This document shows positions 58,398-64,000 of a DNA stretch of 64,000 bases, piece by piece; positions within the stretch are counted from its first letter, which is position 1, and every line of letters starts with the position of its first letter. The stretch comes from Microvelia longipes (taxonomy: Eukaryota > Arthropoda > Insecta > Hemiptera > Veliidae). Where the stretch lies: positions 27,855,311 through 27,919,310 of the forward strand of contig JACMZG010001913.1 in the NCBI GenBank assembly GCA_018340805.1, read 5' to 3'. Position numbers and translations under genes: made by a program. Under the pieces are notes generated by a model. It worked only from the letters and a program-made list of their open reading frames with translations. It was not told the DNA's origin and did no database searches.

Positions 58398-58625
58398 TGC
58401 TGTACCAGTTATATCTATAACTGGTACAGCATATTCAAAATTATGCTCATATATTTTTATATGAGCATATATTTGTTATGTTTATCTCTTTCCTTTTTAT
58501 AAAATATATAAAGTATAGTTATTTATATAATATAACAATACATAGGCTAAATTTTTGATAGTACTTGTTTAATATTTTAAATACTCCTCCTCACGGTGCA
58601 AGACTCTAGTCTTTTTGTGAGGAGT
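58398..58625. repeat. Three hairpins in a row
   Basis: 58398-58431: 16-bp perfect arms (TGCTGTACCAGTTATA) with a 2-nt loop. 58442-58469: 12-bp arms (TATGCTCATATA) with a 4-nt loop. About 58588-58625: ACTCCTCAC/GTGAGGAGT arms with an inner AAGACT/AGTCTT. The third resembles a terminator stem but has no gene upstream. Confidence 0.8.
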
Positions 58626-58679
58626 TCACAATTCTGTTTTTTTAAGTCTAATTTAATATTTTTAATACGTTGTATTGTA

Positions 58680-58702
58680 AAATAAATAAATAAATAAATA
58701 AA
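58680..58702. repeat. (AAAT)n microsatellite
   Basis: Five tandem AAAT units. Confidence 0.9.
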
Positions 58703-58859
58703 ATATTCGTATGAGGATAATTTTGAATAACCATTATTGATAAACATACGAATTTCCTCTGAAAACCCCGTAAATATTATAAAGCAAAATTCAGTTTATG
58801 CAGAATAAACCGTAAGAAAACTTGAGCAAAATAGAATTATATGGATACACTGCCTCTGT

Positions 58860-59450
58860 AATCGTGGCACGCACGGAGGCAGTACAAGCACTCGATTTCT
58901 GCACCAAAGGTCCGGAGTTTGCAACCCGGGCCATGGTCTCTGTTCATTTGTAGTAAAAAAAGTTCTTTATTAAGAGAACTCTTAAAGTATACAACATACA
59001 AACCACCTGAGGTGGTTTCCTGCAGGGTGGATATTCACGAAAGTCCCTTGAATGGCGGGCATTTATTTATTACTCATAATATGGCTACCAAATTCGACAC
59101 AATTCGAAAACAAATTATGAGAATTAGTCGCTAAATATGGTACCACTAGAGAAATTCAATGTATAGCCTTAATTTTCGTTTTCATTTATTAAGAAATGCT
59201 GAGGCTATATACAACTAAGTGTACGGCATACGTCTACGGCATACAGTCTCGACTTCCTCTCATTGTCTTACTATAAAGCCATAAACACTTGGTCTTAGTG
59301 TTCCTTTCCTTTCCACGCCCACTCCTACAACCGATTAACCGATGTTACTTCAAAAAATATTTTAACTAAAACTTCTTGACAACAACTTGCGAAAGATAGA
59401 AGAATCATTCAATCTCTTAGCGAATAAATGTATAATTAATAGTTTGAATT
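58860..59450. other. Possible SINE remnant; no gene
   Basis: CACCAAAGGTCCGGAGTTTG at about 58903 resembles the B-box side of the SINE at 16396. The 71-codon frame at 58919-59134 has no motif. Confidence 0.3.
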
Positions 59451-59454
59451 AAAT

Positions 59455-61075
59455 ACTAGTAATGCGTTGCATCAAGAACTCACGTTAAAAGAATACATCA
59501 AATAAAATTATTTATTTAAAGCAAGCGAAGATAGTCTATCGAAACATTCGGACGCTATACTATTTTAAAGTATAAAGTCACGAGGGCTCGCTTCGCTTGC
59601 TACAATACGTATATTTATCATAATACATAATAGTAAAAATGGCTCGCTTCGTTCGCTAGATTGCTTATATTTATAATAATTCAAAGTTAAAAAAAAGGCT
59701 CGCTTCGCTCGCTAGATTGATATATTTACAATAATACATAGTAAAAAAGGCTCGCTTCGCTCGCTAAAAATGCTTTTTTTTTTAATAATGATACAAAGTA
59801 AAAGAGGCTCGCTTCGCTCGCTAGATTGCGTATATTTATAATAATAATAGTAAAAAAGGCTCGCTTCGCTCGCTAGATTGCTTATATTTATCATAATACA
59901 TACTAAATAAGGCTCGCTTCGCTCGCTAAATTGCGTATATTTATAAAAATACATAGTAAAAAAGGCTCGCTTCGCTCGCTAGAATGCTTATATTTATATA
60001 ATACAAAGTTAAAAATAGGCTTGCTTCGCTCGCTTGATTGCGTATATTTATAATAATAATAGTAAAAAAGGCTCGCTTCGCTCGCTAAATTGCTTTTTTT
60101 TATAATAATACATGGTAAAAAAGGCTCGCTTCGCTCGCTAGAATGCTAATATTTATAATTATACATAGTAAAAAAGGCTCGCTTCGCTCGCCAGATTGCG
60201 TAGATTTATATTAATACATAGCAAAAAAGGCTCGCTTCGCTCGCTACAATGTGGATGTTTATAATAATGCATAGTAAAAAAGGCTCGCTTCGCTCGCTAG
60301 ATTGCGTATATTTATCATAATACAACGATATATTTTCTTTTTCTACTCTTTAAGAGCTTTAAAACGATGTACAACACGATTTCGTCGCAAAATTTTTTCA
60401 TCTGGTCCGCCATATTGGCCGCCATTTTGAAAATATTTTTCGGAATATTACCAAAAACTGTACAGCTCTGACATATAGTTAATTTAATTTGTATAAAAGT
60501 ATCTAAAGTATATTACAATAAATCTTTATCTTTATTAAATTCTTATAAAATTAGTAAAAACTAATTATTAAATTAAATTATGGCCGCCATGTTGAATTTT
60601 TCGGGATTTAGTATATATCATTTTTTGTTCTACTAATCAAGAGCTTTACAACGATATATTACTGGAGTTATTCCTTTAATTTTAAATTTTTTGAGTTCAT
60701 TATTTTAGCCGCCATTTTTAAATTATTCAAAAAATTTTAAAATTTTGACCATGTAACATATATTTTCTTTTCCTACTCTTTAAGAGCTTTGAAACGATAT
60801 ACAACACGATTTTTTCGCTCAAAATTTTTTTTTATCCGGTCCGCCATTTTGGCTGCCATTTTGAAAATATTTTTCGGAATATTACCAAAAACTATACAGC
60901 TCTGACACATAATTAGTTTTACCTGTATACAAAATTTTATTAAATTCGGTCAATTTTTACGGCAGTTATCGCGACACGTAACAAACACACAAACACACAA
61001 ACATACAAACATACAAACAAACATACGCGCCGTCCCAATCTTCTGAAATGTAAGAACTCACTTACGTTCGTTCAA
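59455..61075 (+). mobile_element. Composite array element (family C), copy 1
   Basis: Layout: head ACTAGTAATGCGTTGCATCA then AGAACTCACG, a 52-57 bp tandem array (59585-60320), then a tail of repeated modules with CTCTTTAAGAGCTTT, TGGTCCGCCAT, TTTTCGGAATATTACC and ACAGCTCTGACA. It ends with AAGAACTCACTTACGTTCGT followed by TCAA. Copy 2 (61469-63857) has the same order and orientation. AAGAACTCAC occurs at both ends. The rolling-circle Helentron/DINE group has non-coding members with central tandem arrays and short terminal repeats, so that is my best guess. No Rep-helicase is present. Confidence 0.65.
59585..60320. repeat. 52-57 bp tandem array, about 14 units
   Basis: Each unit has the invariant core GGCTCGCTTCGCTCGCTAGA followed by TTGC and an AT-rich half (TTATATTTATAATAATACAT). 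Minus-strand frames through it read SERSEP or ASEASL and are artefacts. Confidence 0.97.
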
Positions 61076-61468
61076 CAAATGTCCAAGAATGTTTTCTTGG
61101 CGCATTTCCAAAGTTCTAATTTCTCTTAAAAAGGAAGGCTGAAGAAATACGTTACGCACAATATACATGCATCATAATTGTAGAATAACAAAACCAAATG
61201 AAAACAAAATGCATGATGATGCAAGGTTAATTAATTAACCCAAGTTACAAAAGGACGATCTACCAAAGCACAAATTAAACAGTTCAGGTTTTGTATCGAG
61301 GTCTTTTACTTAAAGGTGCTTTTACACGGGTACTTATAACTGTCTAGGTGGGTAAAATTCCCCATAAAGTACCTAGATAAGAAACAGTCCTTTGTAAATA
61401 ACCCCATTCTACTGTTTTAGCGAATTATCATTGACAAAATTCCCTAATGGGGTGCTTATCAATTACTG

Positions 61469-63857
61469 ACTAGTAATGCGTTGCATCAAGAACTCACGGC
61501 AAAGAATACATAAAAAAAAATAATTTAAAACAAGCGAAATGAGTTTATCAAAACATTCGGATGCTAACTATTTTAAAGTATAAACTCAAAGAGGCTCGCA
61601 TCGCTTGCTAGTTTAGGTATCTTTAACATTTACATAGTAAAAAAGGCTCGCTACGCTCGCTAGATTGCTTATATTATAATAATACAAAGATAAAAAAGGC
61701 TCGCTTCGCTCGCTAGATTGCTTATATTTATAATAAAATATATTGTAAAAAAGGCTCGCTTTGCTCGCTAGATTGCTTATATTTGTAATAATACAACGTT
61801 AAAAATAGGCTCGCTTCGCTCGCTAGATTGCTTATATTTATAATAAAAATATATTGTAAAAAAGGCTCGCTTCGCTCGCTAGATTGCGTAGATTTATATT
61901 AATGCATAGTAAAAAAGGCTCGCTTCGCTCGCTTGATTGCATATATTTATAATAATAAATGGTAAAAGAAGGCTCGCTTCGCTCGCTAGATTGCGAGATA
62001 TATATTCCTGCATGTAAAGAAGGCTCGCTTCGCTCGCTAGATTGCTTATATTTATAATAAAATATATTGTAAAAAAGGCTCGCTTCGCTCGCTAGATTGC
62101 GTAATTTATATTGATGCAAGTAAAAAAGGCTCGCTTCGCTCGCTAGATTGCGTAATTTATAATATACATAGTAAAGAAGGCTCGCTTGCTCGCTAGATTG
62201 CTTATATTAAATATTAATGCATAGTAAAAAAGGCTCGCTTCGCTCGCTAGATTGCTTATATTTATAATAATACAACGTTAAAAATAGGCTCGCTTCGCTC
62301 GCTAGATTGATTATATTTATAATAATAAATGGTAAAGAAGGCTCGCTAGATTGCGTAGATTTATAATAATACAACGTTAAAAATAGGCTCGCTTCGCTCG
62401 CTAGATTGCTTATATTTATAAAAAAATATATTGTAAATAAGGCTCGCTTCGCTCGCTAGATTGCGTATTTATATTAATGCAAGTAAAAGAGGCTCGCTTC
62501 GCTCGCTAGATTGCGTATATTTATAAATAATACATAGTAAAGAAGGCTCGCTTTGCTCGCTAGATTGCTTATATTAAATATTAATGCATCGTAAAAAAGG
62601 CTCGCTTCGCTCGCTAGATTGCTTATATTTATAATAATACAACGTTAAAAATAGGCTCGCTTCGCCTCGCTAGATTGCTTATATTTATAATAAAATATAT
62701 TGTAAAAAGCTCGCTTCGCTGGCTAGATTGCTTATATTTAATATTAATGCATAGTAAAAAGGCTCGCTTCGCTCGCTAGATTGCTTATATTTGTAATAAT
62801 ACAACGTTAAATATAGGCTCGATTTGCTTGCTAGATTGCTTATATTTAATATTAATGCATAGTAAAAAAGGCTCGCTTCGCTCGCTAGATTGCTTATATT
62901 TGTTATAACACAACGTTAAAAATAGGCTCGCTTCGCTCGCTAGATTGCTTATATTTAATATTAATGCATATTAAAAAAGGCTCGCGTATATTTATAATAA
63001 TAAATGGTAAAAGAAGGCTCGCTTTAAATTTTATTTTTTTGAGTTTATTATTTTAGCCGCCATTTTTAAATTAATAAAAAATTTGAAATGTTGACCATGA
63101 AAAATATATTTTCTTTTTCGACTCTTTAAGAGCTTTTAAACGATGTACAACACGATTTTTTGCTCAAAAATGTTTTATCCGGTCCGCCATATTGGCCGCC
63201 ATTTTGAATATATTTTTCGGAATATTACCAAAAACTATACAGCTCTGACATATAGTTAATTTTACTTGTATAAAAGTATCTAAAGTATATTACAATAGAT
63301 CTTTATCTTGTAAATTCTTATAAAATTAGTAAAAACTAATTATTATATTAAATTATGGCCGCCATGTTGAATTTTTGGAATTTAGTATATAACATTTTTT
63401 GTTCTACTAATCAAGAGCTTTACAACGATATATTACTCGAGTTATTCCTTCAATTTTAAATTTTTTGAGTTCATTATTTTAGCCGCCATTTTTAAATTAT
63501 TCAAAAAATTTTAAAATTTTGACCATGAAACATATATTTTCTTTTTCTACTCTTTAAGAGCTTTCAAACGATATACAACACGATTTTTTCGCTCAAAATT
63601 TTTTTTTATCCGGTCCGCCATTTTGGCTGCCATTTTTGAAAATATTTTTCGGAATATTACCAAAAACTATACAGCTCTGACACATAATTAGTTTTACCTG
63701 TATACAAAATTTTATCAAAATCGGTCAATTTTTACGGAGTTATCGCGACACGTACAAACAAACACAAACACACAAACATACAAACATACAAACATACAAA
63801 CAAACATACGCGCCGTCCCAATCTTCTGAATGTAAGAACTCACTTACGTTCGTTCAA
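61469..63857 (+). mobile_element. Composite array element (family C), copy 2
   Basis: Same head (ACTAGTAATGCGTTGCATCA), same tail modules and same end (CACTTACGTTCGTTCAA) as copy 1, but the array is about twice as long, which explains the length difference (about 2.39 against 1.62 kb). The 394-bp gap between the copies is single-copy-looking DNA, so these are two insertions or a segmental duplication rather than one array. Confidence 0.68.
61590..63030. repeat. 52-57 bp tandem array, about 28 units
   Basis: Same core as 59585-60320. Groups of units recur as multi-unit blocks (for example units followed by AATACAACGTTAAAAATAGG alternate with units followed by ATTAATGCATAGTAAAAAAG), which suggests higher-order amplification. 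A few units are shortened. Confidence 0.97.
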
Positions 63858-63859
63858 TT

Positions 63860-64000
63860 AAAAGCAGTGTTAAATCTTAGAGAAAATTCTAGAATGGACC
63901 ATAAATAGAAAATTCTATTATGTACAAAAATGGAAATGTTCTTAGTGACAGTGGTAATAATTATGGAGAAGTGATAGATGACAAACCAATAGGCTTTTTT
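63860..64000. other. Window edge, no feature seen
   Basis: AT-rich sequence after the end of family C copy 2. Confidence 0.6.

Noticed and set aside
58588..58625. Rho-independent terminator
   Set aside because: Stem followed by T-rich DNA, but there is no bacterial gene context; it is one of many hairpins here.
59712..62119. ORFs with repeated SERSEP or ASEASL peptides
   Set aside because: They are the translation of the tandem array; units vary in length and frame, so no protein is maintained.

Overview
The window looks like AT-rich nuclear DNA of an invertebrate, most likely an arthropod. Coding DNA is sparse and interrupted by introns with GT-AG signals. Microsatellites, minisatellites and degraded transposable elements make up most of the rest. 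There are no bacterial-style gene clusters, no rRNA and no convincing tRNA gene. The taxon cannot be fixed from the sequence alone.

The best gene evidence is a pair of minus-strand exons at 18478-18535 and 18034-18194. They have canonical splice sites and one continuous reading frame (219 nt, 73 codons). Their Ser/Tyr/Pro-rich peptide resembles the A/B region just upstream of the DNA-binding domain of arthropod ecdysone receptor (EcR). No zinc-finger exon was found in the window, so the flanking DNA is presumably large introns. A second minus-strand set lies at 46.07-49.3 kb: a start exon with one membrane helix (49144-49295), a hydrophobic exon (48666-48927), a 27-nt microexon (46525-46551) and a terminal exon (46069-46186). 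A single-exon ORF at 50855-51106 (minus) carries an N-terminal LYR-like motif. Other coding candidates (4.4, 24.1 kb) are weak.

Repeats dominate. (1) Family R1, about 0.75 kb, has roughly a dozen full or partial copies on both strands (2.7, 4.1, 11.9, 16-17.5, 18.9, 23.3, 29, 36.5, 44.5, 52.2, 56.2, 57.5-58.2 kb). One minus copy is split by a plus copy that itself carries a short SINE with a 10-bp target duplication. (2) A composite family fills the right end (59455-61075 and 61469-63857, with a solo 3' end at 885-1065). Each full copy has a conserved head, a 52-57 bp tandem array and a conserved tail. (3) A hAT-type MITE has an 8-bp target duplication (8205-8550). (4) Foldback elements lie at 6.9, 9, 22.3, 27.2-27.8 and 31.2 kb. 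(5) Two short elements carry hammerhead-ribozyme-like cores of the type known in Penelope-like retroelements (22.3-22.6 and 24.9-25.0 kb). (6) A 1.7-kb segment with long inverted ends interrupts a 22-bp minisatellite and contains two of the candidate exons.

Minisatellites with 16-, 20-, 22-, 28-, 32-, 34-, 36- and about 38-bp units and long AT tracts punctuate the sequence. Many small perfect hairpins, sometimes in adjacent pairs, are scattered through the window. Several GC-richer islands of 150-450 bp stand out against the AT-rich background and may be undetected exons or regulatory DNA.
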